Positions 16,620 through 26,116 of a stretch of DNA of 64,000 bases are shown one piece after another (position 1 is the first letter of the stretch; each line of letters opens with the position of its first letter). This DNA is from Streptomyces capitiformicae. GTDB taxonomy: Bacteria; Actinomycetota; Actinomycetes; Streptomycetales; Streptomycetaceae. The stretch lies in the NCBI RefSeq assembly GCF_002214185.1, contig NZ_CP022161.1:9989486-10053485 (forward strand). The letters run 5' to 3'. The position numbers were made by a program, and so were the translations under genes. The notes under the pieces are model-generated. The model had not been told where the DNA came from. It worked only from the letters and a program-made list of their open reading frames with translations, and did not search any database.

Positions 16620-17840
16620 ATGGCTGACTCCAGAGCATCCACGGAATCCGCGAACCCAGCCTCCGAGCGCCCCGTCTACGTCATCGGTGGCGGCCCCGGC
16701 GGGCTCGCGGCGGCGTACGCGTTGCGGGCGCGGGGTGTACGGGCCGTCGTGCTGGAGAAGGCGGACGGTGTGGGCGCGTCCTGGCGGCGGCACTACGACC
16801 GGCTGCACCTGCACACGACCCGGCGGCTGTCGGGGCTGCCCGGTCTGCCCATGCCGCGCCGGTTCGGGCGGTGGGTGTCGCGGGACAACGTGGTGCGGTA
16901 CCTGGAGAAGTACGCCGAGGTGCACGAACTGGAGATCGTGACCGGCGTCGAGGTGTTCCGGGTGGAGCGGAGCGCGGACGGCACCGGCTGGCTGCTGCAC
17001 GCCACCGGCGGGCGCGAGCTCACCGGCGGCGCGGTGATCGTCGCCACCGGCTACAACCACACCCCCCACGTACCCGACTGGCCGGGCCGGGAGACGTACC
17101 GCGGTGAGCTGGTGCACGCCTCCGAGTACCGCAACGCCAAGCCTTACGCCGGCCGCGACGTCCTCGTCGTCGGCATCGGCAACACCGGCGCCGAGATCGC
17201 CGTCGACCTCGTCGAGGGCGGCGCGGAGCGCGTACGGCTGGCCGTGCGCACCGCCCCGCACATCGTGCGCCGGTCCACGGCGGGCTGGGCGGCCCAGTAC
17301 ACCGGCGTCCTCGTACGGCACCTCCCGGTCGCCCTGGTGGACCGGCTCGCCAAGCCGATGGCGAAGCTCAGCGTGCCCGACCTGTCCGCGCACGGTCTGG
17401 CCCGCCCCGACACCGGCCTCTACTCCCGCGTGAACGAGGGGTCCATCCCCGTCCAGGACGTCGGCCTCATCGACGCCGTACGGAAGGGGCGGGTGGAGGT
17501 CGTGGGGGCTGTGGAAGGATTCGAGGACGGCAAGGTCGCCTTGGCCGACGGCAGCCGTATCGAGCCCGACGCCGTGATCGCCGCCACCGGCTACCGGCGG
17601 GCCCTGGAGGGGCTCGTCGGACACCTCGGTGTCCTGGACGGGCGCGGCAGACCCCTCGTCCACGGCGCCCGCACCCCGGCCAACGCGCTAGGTCTCTACT
17701 TCCAGGGCTACACCAACCCGATCAGCGGTATGTTCCGCGAACTAGCCATCGACGCCGAGAAGATCGCCAAGACCGTCGCCCGCAGGGGCGGCGTCGCCAC
17801 ACGCGACGCGCTCACCGTGGAGGGCCGCGCCGCACGCTGA
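16620..17840 (+). CDS. Flavin-containing monooxygenase-like FAD/NADPH oxidoreductase
   Basis: 406 residues with two Rossmann motifs: FAD-binding VYVIGGGPGGLAAAYAL near residue 20 and NADPH-binding VLVVGIGNTGAEIAVDL near 185, plus ATGYNHTPHVPDWPG (the FMO/BVMO ATG region) and a second AATGYRRAL. Residues SWRRHYDRLHLHT match the family. Such enzymes oxygenate N, S or carbonyl groups, including Baeyer-Villiger steps. ATG 16620 is chosen as the first family-like start; the frame upstream is not conserved. Faces away from the DoxX operon. Confidence 0.9.
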   Translation: MADSRASTESANPASERPVYVIGGGPGGLAAAYALRARGVRAVVLEKADGVGASWRRHYDRLHLHTTRRLSGLPGLPMPRRFGRWVSRDNVVRYLEKYAEVHELEIVTGVEVFRVERSADGTGWLLHATGGRELTGGAVIVATGYNHTPHVPDWPGRETYRGELVHASEYRNAKPYAGRDVLVVGIGNTGAEIAVDLVEGGAERVRLAVRTAPHIVRRSTAGWAAQYTGVLVRHLPVALVDRLAKPMAKLSVPDLSAHGLARPDTGLYSRVNEGSIPVQDVGLIDAVRKGRVEVVGAVEGFEDGKVALADGSRIEPDAVIAATGYRRALEGLVGHLGVLDGRGRPLVHGARTPANALGLYFQGYTNPISGMFRELAIDAEKIAKTVARRGGVATRDALTVEGRAAR

Positions 17841-17995
17841 ACGCCGCCTCGGCACGCGAGTGTTCCCATCCGCCCCATCTGTCCTCGGTTCCGATCGCGC
17901 ACGGTGGGTACAACCCCCGTACACCACCCGTACCGCCGCGTAACTTTGCCTGCGCGCCCCATTCCTGACATCGAATCAGTTCAGTAGCCTGAAAT

Positions 17996-18010
17996 CTGAC
18001 GCTGTGTCAG
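17996..18010. promoter_or_regulatory. TetR-type operator upstream of the acyl-CoA synthetase
   Basis: CTGACGCTGTGTCAG, CTGAC/GTCAG half-sites with the locus spacing, 62 bases before the start at 18073. A second weaker inverted CTGA/TCAG pair lies at 17965-17979. The remainder of the 17841-18072 gap shows nothing else. Confidence 0.6.
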
Positions 18011-18072
18011 TTACGGGAAACGTGAGCGCGTCACGTCAGTGAATTGGCTGTCACACAGGAGCGGGCGGACCG

Positions 18073-20325
18073 ATGCTTGGATCAACCCACGGCACCCTCA
18101 CCACCGACTCCCGCCGGGCCCGGGTGATCGCCTGCGGCGAGCATCCGCAGCAGGTCGTACACGGCAGGCCTGCCGAGGATGGTGATCTGGACGTCAGCGG
18201 GCGGCCTTTGCACGCCGCCGTCCCCGATCTGGACCGGTTCTTCCGGCCCGAGTCCGTCGCGGTCGTCGGCGCCTCGGACGCGGAGGGGCGGCCGAACACC
18301 GGTATCACCCGGCAGTTGATCGCCTGGGCCGAGCGGGTCGGGGCCCGGCTGCACCCCGTGCATCCCACACGTGAGTCGGTCTTCGGCATCCCCTGCTCCC
18401 CCTCCGTCGCCGATCTGCCCGAGCAGGTCGATCTGGCCGTGCTCCTTGTCTCCGATCCCCTTCCCCTCATCGGTGAACTGGCCGAGGCCAAGGTGAAGTT
18501 CGCCGTCGCCTTCGCCTCCGGGTTCGCCGAGACCGGTGCGGAGGGCGCGGCCGCGCAGGAGCGGCTGGCGGCCGCTGTGGCGCGGTCCGGTGGAATGCGG
18601 CTGCTCGGGCCGAACACCAACCTCAACGCCTTCGAGCGGTTCCGCGACGACCTCGACGGGCCGGCGATCGCGCTCATCACCCAGTCCGGGCATCAGGGCC
18701 GCCCCGTCTTCTCCCTCCAGGAACTCGGCATCCGCCTCTCCCACTGGGCCCCCACCGGCAACGAGGCCGATCTGGAGACCGCCGACTTCATCTCCTACTT
18801 CGCCGAGCGGCCCGAGGTGGGCGCCATCGCCGCTTACGTCGAGGGCCTCAAGGACGGCCGCGCCTTCCTCCTCGCCGCCGACCGGGCCGCCCGGCGCGGT
18901 GTCCCCGTCGTCGCCGTCAAGGTCGGCCGCACCGAGACCGGCGCCCGCACCGCCGCCTCCCACACCGGCAAGCTGACCGGCGCGGACGCGGTGGTGGACG
19001 CGGCGATGCGGCAGTACGGCGTGATACGGGTCGACGGGCTCGACGAACTCCAGGACACGGCCACCCTGTTGGCACGAGCCCGGCGGACACGCGCCCCAGA
19101 GTCGGCGCAACCGCACGGCGACGGCGTCGTCGTCTATTCGATCTCGGGCGGCACGGGCGCGCACTTCGCCGACCTGGCCACGGAAGCCGGGCTGCCCCTG
19201 CCCACCCTCTCGGAGACCAAGCAGGCCGAGCTGCACCAGTGGATCCCCGACTACCTGAGCGTGGCCAACCCCGTCGACAACGGCGGGCACCCCGTGGGCG
19301 ACTGGCGCGGCCCCCGCATCCTCGACGCCATCCTCGACGACCCGGCGGTGGGCGTGCTGATCTGCCCCATCACCGGCCCCTTCCCGCCGATGAGCGACAA
19401 GCTCGCCCAGGATCTGGTGGACGCGGCGGAGCGGACGGACAAGCTGGTGTGCGTGGTGTGGGGGTCGCCGGTGGGCACCGAGGCCGCGTACCGCGAGACG
19501 CTGCTCGGGTCGTCCCGGGTGGCGACCTTCCGTACCTTCGCCAACTGCATCACCGCTGTCCGCGCCCACCTCGACCACAGCCGCTTCACCGCCGCCTACC
19601 GCTCCCCCTTCGACGAGGCCCCCCGCTCCCCCTCGCCCTCCTTCCGTAAGGCACAGGCTCTGATGCGGCCGGGGCAGCAGCTGAGCGAGCATGCCGCGAA
19701 GCAGCTGTTGCGCGCGTACGGGATACGCGTGCCGCGCGAGCAGTTGGTGACCAGCGCGGCGGCGGCCGTACGCGCCGCGAGCCTGGTCGGCTACCCGGTG
19801 GTGATGAAGGCGTCCGGGGCACGGATCGCCCACAAGACGGAGCTCGGCCTGGTGAAGATCGGCCTGACCTCCGCCAGCCAGATCCGCGACGCCTATCGCG
19901 AACTGACGGACATCGCCCGCTACGAGGACGTCTCCCTCGACGGCGTACTGGTCTGCCAGATGGTCGAGCAGGGCGTGGAGATGGTCGTGGGCGTCACCCA
20001 CGACGACCTCTTCGGACCGACGGTCACGGTCGGGCTCGGCGGTGTCCTCGTCGAGGTGCTGCGCGACTCCGCCGTACGCGTGCCGCCCTTCGGCGAGGAC
20101 CAGGCCCGCGCGATGCTGACCGAACTGCGCGGGCGGGCCCTGCTGGACGGGGTCCGCGGGGCTCCCCCGGCCGACGTGGACGCCCTGGTCGAGGTCGTCC
20201 TCCGCGTCCAGCGCATGGCGCTCGAACTCGGGGACGAGATCGCGGAGCTGGACATCAACCCGCTCATGGTGCTGCCGAGGGGGCAGGGGGCCGTGGCGCT
20301 GGACGCGCTGGCGGTGTGCCGCTGA
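18073..20325 (+). CDS. NDP-forming-type acyl-CoA synthetase (CoA-binding plus ATP-grasp)
   Basis: 750 residues. The first half (about 55-510) has a CoA-binding Rossmann fold (FFRPESVAVVGASD) and succinyl-CoA ligase-like subdomains (PFDEAPRS linker after GPNTNLN, PVDNGG). The second (about 525-745) is an ATP-grasp domain (LLRAYGIRVPREQLV, GYPVVMKASGARIAHKTELGLV, ELDINPLMVLP). Single-chain fusions of this kind activate carboxylic acids as CoA thioesters, with ADP or AMP release depending on the member. Probably the entry step of the catabolic locus, preceded by an operator copy and followed by the enoyl-CoA hydratase. Confidence 0.9.
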   Translation: MLGSTHGTLTTDSRRARVIACGEHPQQVVHGRPAEDGDLDVSGRPLHAAVPDLDRFFRPESVAVVGASDAEGRPNTGITRQLIAWAERVGARLHPVHPTRESVFGIPCSPSVADLPEQVDLAVLLVSDPLPLIGELAEAKVKFAVAFASGFAETGAEGAAAQERLAAAVARSGGMRLLGPNTNLNAFERFRDDLDGPAIALITQSGHQGRPVFSLQELGIRLSHWAPTGNEADLETADFISYFAERPEVGAIAAYVEGLKDGRAFLLAADRAARRGVPVVAVKVGRTETGARTAASHTGKLTGADAVVDAAMRQYGVIRVDGLDELQDTATLLARARRTRAPESAQPHGDGVVVYSISGGTGAHFADLATEAGLPLPTLSETKQAELHQWIPDYLSVANPVDNGGHPVGDWRGPRILDAILDDPAVGVLICPITGPFPPMSDKLAQDLVDAAERTDKLVCVVWGSPVGTEAAYRETLLGSSRVATFRTFANCITAVRAHLDHSRFTAAYRSPFDEAPRSPSPSFRKAQALMRPGQQLSEHAAKQLLRAYGIRVPREQLVTSAAAAVRAASLVGYPVVMKASGARIAHKTELGLVKIGLTSASQIRDAYRELTDIARYEDVSLDGVLVCQMVEQGVEMVVGVTHDDLFGPTVTVGLGGVLVEVLRDSAVRVPPFGEDQARAMLTELRGRALLDGVRGAPPADVDALVEVVLRVQRMALELGDEIAELDINPLMVLPRGQGAVALDALAVCR

Positions 20326-20391
20326 GCACCACCGGACCGAACACCACCGGGCCGACCACCACCGGACCGACCGGACCGGCCACCGGACTCC

Positions 20392-20449
<58 letters not shown>

Positions 20450-20479
20450 ATCACTCCACGTAAGAACAGGAGCACCCAC

Positions 20480-21304
20480 ATGTCCGCTTCCCCCCTTGAA
20501 CCTCCCGAAAAATCCCGTGACTCATTGATACTGCACGCCACTGACAACGCCGTCTCGTGGATCACCCTCAACCGCCCCGAGGCGATGAACGCCATTACCC
20601 CTGACCAGCGGGAACGGCTCATCCAGCTGCTCTCGGACGCCTCCTCCGACCCCGCCGTACGCGCGGTCGTGATCACCGGGACCGGCCGCGGTTTCTGCGC
20701 GGGGGCCGACCTGCGCGGCGCACCCCAGCCGACCGAACTCCTCCCCGGCGACGTCGCCCGCACCATCCGCCTCGGCGCCCAGCGCCTCGTCGCCGCCGTA
20801 CTCGACTGCGAGAAACCGGTGATCGCGGCGGTGAACGGCACGGCGGCCGGCATCGGCGCGCACCTCGCGTTCGCCTGCGACCTCGTCCTGGCGGCCGAAG
20901 AGGCCCGTTTCATCGAGGTGTTCGTACGCCGCGGCCTCGTCCCGGACGGCGGCGGCGCCCACCTCCTCCCCCGCCTGATCGGCCCCCAGCGCGCCAAGGA
21001 GCTGATGTTCTTCGGCGACGCCCTGCCCGCCACCGACGCGGAACGCCTCGGTCTGGTCAACCGTGTCGTCCCCGCCCAGGACCTGGAGAAGACCGCCCGC
21101 GAGTGGGCCGAACGCCTCGCCACCGGCCCCACCCGCGCCCTCGCCCTCACCAAACAGCTCGTCAACGCCTCCCTCGACACCGACCGCACCACCGCCTTCA
21201 CCGCCGAGGCCGCCGCGCAGGAGATCAACATGACGACGGCGGACGCGCAGGAGGGCGTGGCGAGCTTCGTGGAGCGACGGGCACCGCGCTTCGAGGGCCG
21301 CTGA
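20480..21304 (+). CDS. Enoyl-CoA hydratase/isomerase
   Basis: 274 residues of crotonase fold: WITLNRPEAMNAITPDQR, oxyanion-hole GRGFCAGADLRG and NGTAAGIGAHLAFACDLVLA, then FIEVFVRRGLVPDGGGAHLLPRL where one catalytic Glu is replaced in the FVRRGLVPDG version common in degradative paralogues, and the C-terminal A-L-x-x-x-K. It should hydrate or isomerise an enoyl-CoA formed by the acyl-CoA dehydrogenase. AGAACAGGAG gives a ribosome binding site. Probably in one transcript with the synthetase. Confidence 0.92.
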   Translation: MSASPLEPPEKSRDSLILHATDNAVSWITLNRPEAMNAITPDQRERLIQLLSDASSDPAVRAVVITGTGRGFCAGADLRGAPQPTELLPGDVARTIRLGAQRLVAAVLDCEKPVIAAVNGTAAGIGAHLAFACDLVLAAEEARFIEVFVRRGLVPDGGGAHLLPRLIGPQRAKELMFFGDALPATDAERLGLVNRVVPAQDLEKTAREWAERLATGPTRALALTKQLVNASLDTDRTTAFTAEAAAQEINMTTADAQEGVASFVERRAPRFEGR

Positions 21305-21325
21305 GTCCCGCCTGACGCTTCACTT

Positions 21326-21340
21326 CTGACGGTTCGTCAG
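21326..21340. promoter_or_regulatory. TetR-type operator upstream of the flavin reductase, perfect copy
   Basis: CTGACGGTTCGTCAG, perfect in both half-sites, ends five bases before ATG 21346. Confidence 0.75.
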
Positions 21341-21345
21341 TTTCA

Positions 21346-22017
21346 ATGGGTGATGTGATGGGACATGCGGGAATGGCAGCCGCCGCCGTCCGCTACCTGA
21401 GGGCGGACAGAGGCCGCATGACGGCCACGGAACCGGTCGTCGAAGCACTGCCGCGCCCCGACCTGCGCTGCGTCGGAGAGGACGAACGCGCACCGGTCGA
21501 CCAGGCCGAATTCCGGCGCGTACTGGGCAACTTCGCGACCGGCGTCACAGTGATCACGGCCCCCGCCTCAGCGACGGACGACGACCGCCCCGCAGGCTTC
21601 GCCTGCCAGTCCTTCTCCTCGCTCTCCCTCGACCCGCCGCTGGTCGCGTTCATGGTCGGCCGTACGTCGACGACCTGGCCCCGCATCGCCCGCGCCGGCG
21701 TCTTCTGCGTGAACGTGCTCGGCGCCCGCCAGGGCGAGTTGTGCCGCCGTTTCGCCGTGAGCGGCGCGGACAAGTTCGCCGGGGTCCCCCACGACCCGGC
21801 CCCCGCCACCGGCTCCCCCCGCCTCACCGGCGCCCCCGCCTGGATCGACTGCACGATCCACGCCGTACACACCGGCGGCGACCACCTGATCGTGGTGGGC
21901 AGGGTGGAGGCATTGGGCACGACCGGAGAAGACGGCGAGGACAGCGAGGACGGCGAGGACAGCGAGGCGAACGCACCGCTGCTGTTCCACCGGGGCCGGT
22001 TCGGCGGCTTCGTCTAG
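21346..22017 (+). CDS. Flavin reductase-like (FMN-binding) protein
   Basis: The family domain starts at FRRVLGNFATGVTVITA and continues with GFACQSFSSLSLDPPLVAF, ARAGVFCVNVL, DKFAGV and a C-terminal H-R-G-R-F-G-G. These proteins supply reduced FMN/FAD to monooxygenases, or oxidise small substrates. ATG 21346 sits just behind the operator. ATG 21418 (199 residues, with ACAGAGG upstream) is an equally good start. An acidic GEDGEDSEDGEDSE insert near the end is coded by a 9-bp repeat at 21928-21965. Confidence 0.85.
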   Translation: MGDVMGHAGMAAAAVRYLRADRGRMTATEPVVEALPRPDLRCVGEDERAPVDQAEFRRVLGNFATGVTVITAPASATDDDRPAGFACQSFSSLSLDPPLVAFMVGRTSTTWPRIARAGVFCVNVLGARQGELCRRFAVSGADKFAGVPHDPAPATGSPRLTGAPAWIDCTIHAVHTGGDHLIVVGRVEALGTTGEDGEDSEDGEDSEANAPLLFHRGRFGGFV

Positions 22018-22114
22018 GCATCCCCGAGGCCTTCTCCAAGCCTCCTCGGCCCGCCTCTCCGACCAACCAGCCCCCGACCAGCCCACCTAACCCATCACCA
22101 CCAACCCACCGTTC

Positions 22115-23508
22115 CTAAAGTCTGAGCGGGAGCGAGTCCTGTTTCCAGGACCCGTGCTCAGCCGAACGCCCCGAACGGTGTTGGGCGTTCTGGTCCACCG
22201 CGTTCGCCCTGTGTCCGGCGCGCACGGATCGTGTCCGTGGTCCGGGAATACGGGGGCGGTTTCCCTCACGCCCCGGGGCCACCGAGCCAGCCTGGACGGT
22301 CCGATGCCCCGCACGATCACTCCGGTCGTGCGGGGGCGGTGCCGTCCGTCGCCGGATCGGGTGCCCCAGGGCGCGCCTTCCGATCGCCACCGCTGCCGCG
22401 TCGTGGCGAGTGGTCTTCCTGTCCTTGGTGGTGAGGTGCTTGTGCCAGTGCTGGGCACCCCACTTGGAGGTGTAGGCCGGGTCGACGGCGACGACGGGGA
22501 TGCCGAGTTCGGCCGCCATGGACACCAGCCGGGCCCGCAGCCTGGAGATGGGCATGCCGGAGATGAGGTTGCGGAAGCGTTTGCGGCGGCCGTGCTTCTC
22601 GCGGGTGGTCTCGGCGGTGAAGTCGAGGTCCTCGACCGCGATGGCGAGGCCGTGGCGTTTGGCCCAGTGCAGCAGGCGGATCAGGGCATGGCGGACCTGG
22701 GCGTCGCGGTGGGCGGCGGTGCCGGTGAGGTCGTAGCCGAAGCGGAGTGGTTCGCCGACGGGGTTGCCGTGGGTGTCCAGGCGCCAGGCGGCCAGGTGGT
22801 CGGCGTTGGTGTCCACGCCGACCAGGCCCCTGGCGCGGGCCGCCTCCAGCGGCACGGTCTGCACCGGGGGGATCGTCCAGGAGGCGGTCACATACCAGCG
22901 TCCCCGGGCTGTGTCTTCGTGGATGCGGTAGGCCACGGCCCGGTTGGCGGTGACGCGGTCGGCCCACTGCTCACCCCGGTGCGCGAACGACACCCGGGCG
23001 GCCAGGACGTACCGGCCGTGCGGGGCGTTCGCCAGGTGCGCCAGCGGCGCGGGCAGCTTGATCGAGACCTCGCCGCCGGGGGTGACGCGGATCGTCTCGT
23101 TGCCGAACCTTTTGCCGGACTCGCCGTCGCGGCGAGGAACCGGCGCCCGGCCTGCCACCGCAAGCGCCACTGCTCCTCGGTGAGCTGCGCCTGCTGAAGA
23201 TGGTGGCGGGTGTTCAGCAGCCGCTTCCCGCCACGCACCACGCGCACGACCCCGGCCTCACGGTCCGCCCGCACTGCCTGAAGCCGGTCTTCGAGCACAC
23301 ACAGGCGGCGTGACTTGGCGAACCACTCCCGCGTGCTGCGGTAGCCGCCTGGAGCCTGCCTGGTGCCCTTCTCACCCACGGGCACAGACAGCCGGTGGGC
23401 GATCGTCTCGATCCCGGCCTGAAGGCTCTGGATGTGCGCGAGCTGGGGTACCTGCACCACCTGCGGACACCCCCTGCCCAGCCCTCGGAGCAGCCGCAGA
23501 CAGCCCAC
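22115..23508 (-). pseudogene. TnpB-like (IS605/IS1341-type) RNA-guided nuclease gene, frameshifted
   Basis: Two frames together give one protein. The upstream frame (about 23508-23125) covers the N-terminal helical part through RGGKRLLNTRHH and RWQAGRRFLAA. The downstream frame (about 23135-22115) starts at DGESGKRFGNE and holds the RuvC-like core: Asp in GLVGVDTNADHLAAWRL, Glu in IAVEDLDF, Asp in VVAVDPAYTSKWGAQHW. One base is missing near 23130. The zinc-finger cysteines usual in TnpB are absent, as in a subgroup common in Streptomyces. No TnpA is seen. In TnpB systems the omega RNA overlaps this 3' end; here a GTCCTG/CAGGAC hairpin lies at 22133-22150. Confidence 0.75.
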
Positions 23509-23529
23509 AACCTAACGAAGCACTACTAG

Positions 23530-23933
23530 TACATCGCCTACTGTCCCGCCGAGACCACCCTGGATCAGCTGATCCGCATCGCGGGCAGCCGATGGGCCGT
23601 GGAGGAATGCTTCCAGACGGCGAAGCAGGAGTGCGGCCTGGACGATTACCAGGTCCGCCGTTATCCCGGCTGGCACCGCCACATGACCCTCGCCATGGCC
23701 GCCCACGCCTGCCTCACCGTCCTGCGGGCCCGCCAGCTCGACACGGACAAAGCAGAAACGGATCCTCCCAGCTCATCCACCTCAGCCTCGCCGAGATCCG
23801 ACGCCTGATCACCCGCCTCACCGATCGCCGTCCCACCCCGACCGACCACATCCTGCACTGGTCACACTGGCGACGACGACGCCAACACCAAGCCCGCATC
23901 AGCCACTACAAGCGACGAGGCCACAGCCCCTGA
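23530..23933 (+). pseudogene. IS701-type transposase, C-terminal remnant
   Basis: The frame begins in mid-protein (YIAYCPAETTLDQLIRIAG) and shows the conserved SRWAVEECFQTAKQECGLDDYQVRRY with the last catalytic Glu of the DDE triad and HMTLAMAAHACL. It then shifts frame near 23762 to LIHLSLAEIRRLITRL and HILHWSHWRRRRQHQARISHY. The N-terminal two thirds, with both catalytic Asp residues, are missing. Confidence 0.8.
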
Positions 23934-23973
23934 AAACTGCCCAGCACTCAGAACAGACACCGTTGCAGTATTA

Positions 23974-24195
23974 GTGGCCGAGACCGACCTCTCGGTGTTA
24001 CCGCCCGGCTCCGACGCGCTGGTGCGGGGCATGGGGCTCGCCTTCTTCGACATGATGGCCCTGCTCACCCAGGGCCGGGGCGGACGCTACACCTGGGACG
24101 CCGCGGGAACACTGCGGTACGTTCCGTCAGGGCGCGAGCCACGCCTGCTCGTCGGCTCCCGCCGGGGGCTCCCCTACCGGTGCAAGCCCACTCAC
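23974..24195 (+). pseudogene. Fragment of an FAD/NAD(P)-binding protein
   Basis: About 70 residues (SVLPPGSDALVRGMGLAFFD, LLTQGRGGRYTW, RLLVGSRRGLPYRCKP) match an internal segment of the large actinobacterial FAD-NAD(P)-binding proteins of unknown function. Both ends are missing. It is joined on the left to the IS701 remnant and on the right to a dehydrogenase fragment. Confidence 0.55.
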
Positions 24196-24199
24196 GAAC

Positions 24200-24794
24200 C
24201 GGTGCTGGGTCCTACCGGGACGAGGTCGCCAACGGCTGCGTCATGGAGCACGCCGGCTACCAGCTCAGCTGGCTGGTGGCCATGCTGGGCCCGGTGGTGC
24301 GGATGGCGGCGCACACCTCGCTCCAGCTGGGCGGCGAGTGGCCGGACCCGGGCGAGCTCGCCCCGGATGTCTCCCTCGGGTTCCTCGAGTTCGCCAGTGG
24401 CGCCGTGTGCCGACTCAGCGTCGGCTGGGTGGCGCCGACCGATCTGTCACTCACCGTCATCGGCGACCGGGGCGTGCTGTCGGTGGGCGACGTGTGGCAG
24501 GCCTCGGCGCCGGTCGTGCTGCGCCGCAACGTCCCCACCAGCGGCAAGACCAACGCCTATCTCGGCGAGCCCGAACAGCTGCCCTTCGTGGCGCCGCCCA
24601 CCCGTTACCGCTACGACGACACCCACGACCTCACGGTCGGCGCGGGCGTGGCCGACCTTGCCTCGGCGGTCCTCAGCAAGGGGGAGCCCTTCCTGAGCGC
24701 AGGCTTCTGCCTCCATGTGCTCGACGTCAGTCTCCGGCTCTCCGAGGGCCGGGGCGTTATGGAGGAGGTGCCGCCTCCGTCCCGTCCGGCCTGA
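24200..24794 (+). pseudogene. Gfo/Idh/MocA dehydrogenase, C-terminal fragment
   Basis: The open frame starts inside the protein (VMEHAGYQLSWLVAMLGPV) and continues through the C-terminal beta-sheet domain (SLGFLEFASGAVCRLSVGW, VGAGVADLASAVL). The Rossmann NAD(P)-binding half is missing, so no activity is expected. It precedes a complete member of the same family by 150 bp, with a strong terminator between. Confidence 0.75.
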
Positions 24795-24861
24795 CGCCGT
24801 CCGTCCCGGCAGTCCCGGCCGTCCCGTCCGCCCGTTCCGTGTCGGCCGGCTCGACGGCCAC

Positions 24862-24896
24862 CGGTCCTCCCCGGCCGAGTGGGCCGGGGAGGACCG
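24862..24896 (+). terminator. Strong hairpin terminator
   Basis: A perfect 15-bp stem (CGGTCCTCCCCGGCC and its complement) with a five-base loop, 68 bases after the dehydrogenase fragment. It separates the fragment from the intact gene downstream. Confidence 0.75.
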
Positions 24897-24946
24897 CTTC
24901 GCCGATAGGTTCACTGCCTCACGGCCATTCCACAGGAGGAGACGAC

Positions 24947-26056
24947 ATGAGCGGCCCGTTGCGGATCGGCGTGGTGGGCGCCGGCAACATCAGCGGCGCG
25001 TACCTGGAGACACTGTCCCGGCTGCCGAACGTACGTCCCGTGCAGGTGGCGGCCCGCCGCCCCGAACGGGCCAGGGCCGTCGCCGCACGGTTCCCGGAGG
25101 TGCGCGCTACGACCCCGGAGGATCTCTGCGCCTCGGACGAGGTGGACCTCGTCCTCGACCTCACCACTCCCGAGGCGCACCTGGAGATCTCCCTGGCTGC
25201 GATCGCGGCGGGCAAGCACCTGTATGGGGAGAAGCCGCTCGCACCCACCGTCGAGGAGGCCCGCACCATCCTCGACGCCGCCTGCGCCGCAGGGGTCCGG
25301 GTGGGCTGCGCTCCGGACACCGTCCTGGGCACCGGCATCCAGACGGCTCGGGCGTGCGTGGAGAAGGGCGAGATCGGCGTCCCGGTCGCGGCGACCGCCT
25401 TCATGACCACGCCCGGTCATGAACGCTGGCACCCCGACCCGGAGTTCTACTACCGGCCGGGCGGCGGGCCGCTGCTGGACATGGGCCCGTACTACCTGAC
25501 CGCGCTGGTGCTGCTGCTCGGACCGGTCCGCCGCGTCACCGGCCTCTCCGGCAGCCCCCGCCGGACGCGCACGATCGGCAGCGGTCCCCGCGCGGGCACG
25601 ACATTCCCGGTGGAGGTGGCGACCCATGTCACCGGCGTGCTGGAACACCAGGGCGGTGCGCTGTCCACCCTGATGATGAGCTTCGAGGTGTGGGACAGCA
25701 CGCTGCCCCGGATCGAGGTGTACGGCACGGAGGGCACCGTGTCGGCGCCCGACCCGAACAGCTTCACCGGCGACGTCCGGGTCCGTCACGCCGCGGACCC
25801 CGCCTGGCATACGGCGCCGGTTCTCGGCGGCTACGCGGACGGCGAGCGGGGCATCGGCGTCGCGGACATGGCGCACGCCATCGCGACGGGGCGGCCGCAC
25901 CGGGCGAGCGCCGAACTCGCCTACCACGTGCTTGACGTGATGGAGGCCCTGCTCGCCGCGGCCAAGTCCGGTGACAGCCGCCCTGTGGTCAGCGACTCCC
26001 CGCTCCCCGAGCCGATCCCCGCCGCGGCGCGCCCGGAGGAACTGGGCCAGGGGTGA
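24947..26056 (+). CDS. Gfo/Idh/MocA-family NAD(P)-dependent oxidoreductase
   Basis: 369 residues. The N-terminal Rossmann fold has RIGVVGAGNISGAYLETL, DLVLDLTTPEAHLEISL and the family signature GKHLYGEKPLAPTVEEA with the catalytic EKP. The C-terminal half is the substrate and dimer sheet (GGGPLLDMGPYYLTALVLLLGP). It should oxidise or reduce a sugar or inositol-like substrate. AGGAGG lies 8 bases before ATG 24947. The ROK regulator follows tail to tail and is a natural candidate to control it. Confidence 0.93.
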   Translation: MSGPLRIGVVGAGNISGAYLETLSRLPNVRPVQVAARRPERARAVAARFPEVRATTPEDLCASDEVDLVLDLTTPEAHLEISLAAIAAGKHLYGEKPLAPTVEEARTILDAACAAGVRVGCAPDTVLGTGIQTARACVEKGEIGVPVAATAFMTTPGHERWHPDPEFYYRPGGGPLLDMGPYYLTALVLLLGPVRRVTGLSGSPRRTRTIGSGPRAGTTFPVEVATHVTGVLEHQGGALSTLMMSFEVWDSTLPRIEVYGTEGTVSAPDPNSFTGDVRVRHAADPAWHTAPVLGGYADGERGIGVADMAHAIATGRPHRASAELAYHVLDVMEALLAAAKSGDSRPVVSDSPLPEPIPAAARPEELGQG

Positions 26057-26116
26057 GGCGCAGCTGCCGCGCGCGGAACGACGCGCACCTGCGGGCCGGG
26101 GCGGGCCGTCGCGCGT

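Noticed and set aside
17965..17979. Second TetR operator before the synthetase
   Set aside because: Only CTGA/TCAG ends match; too short to separate from chance.
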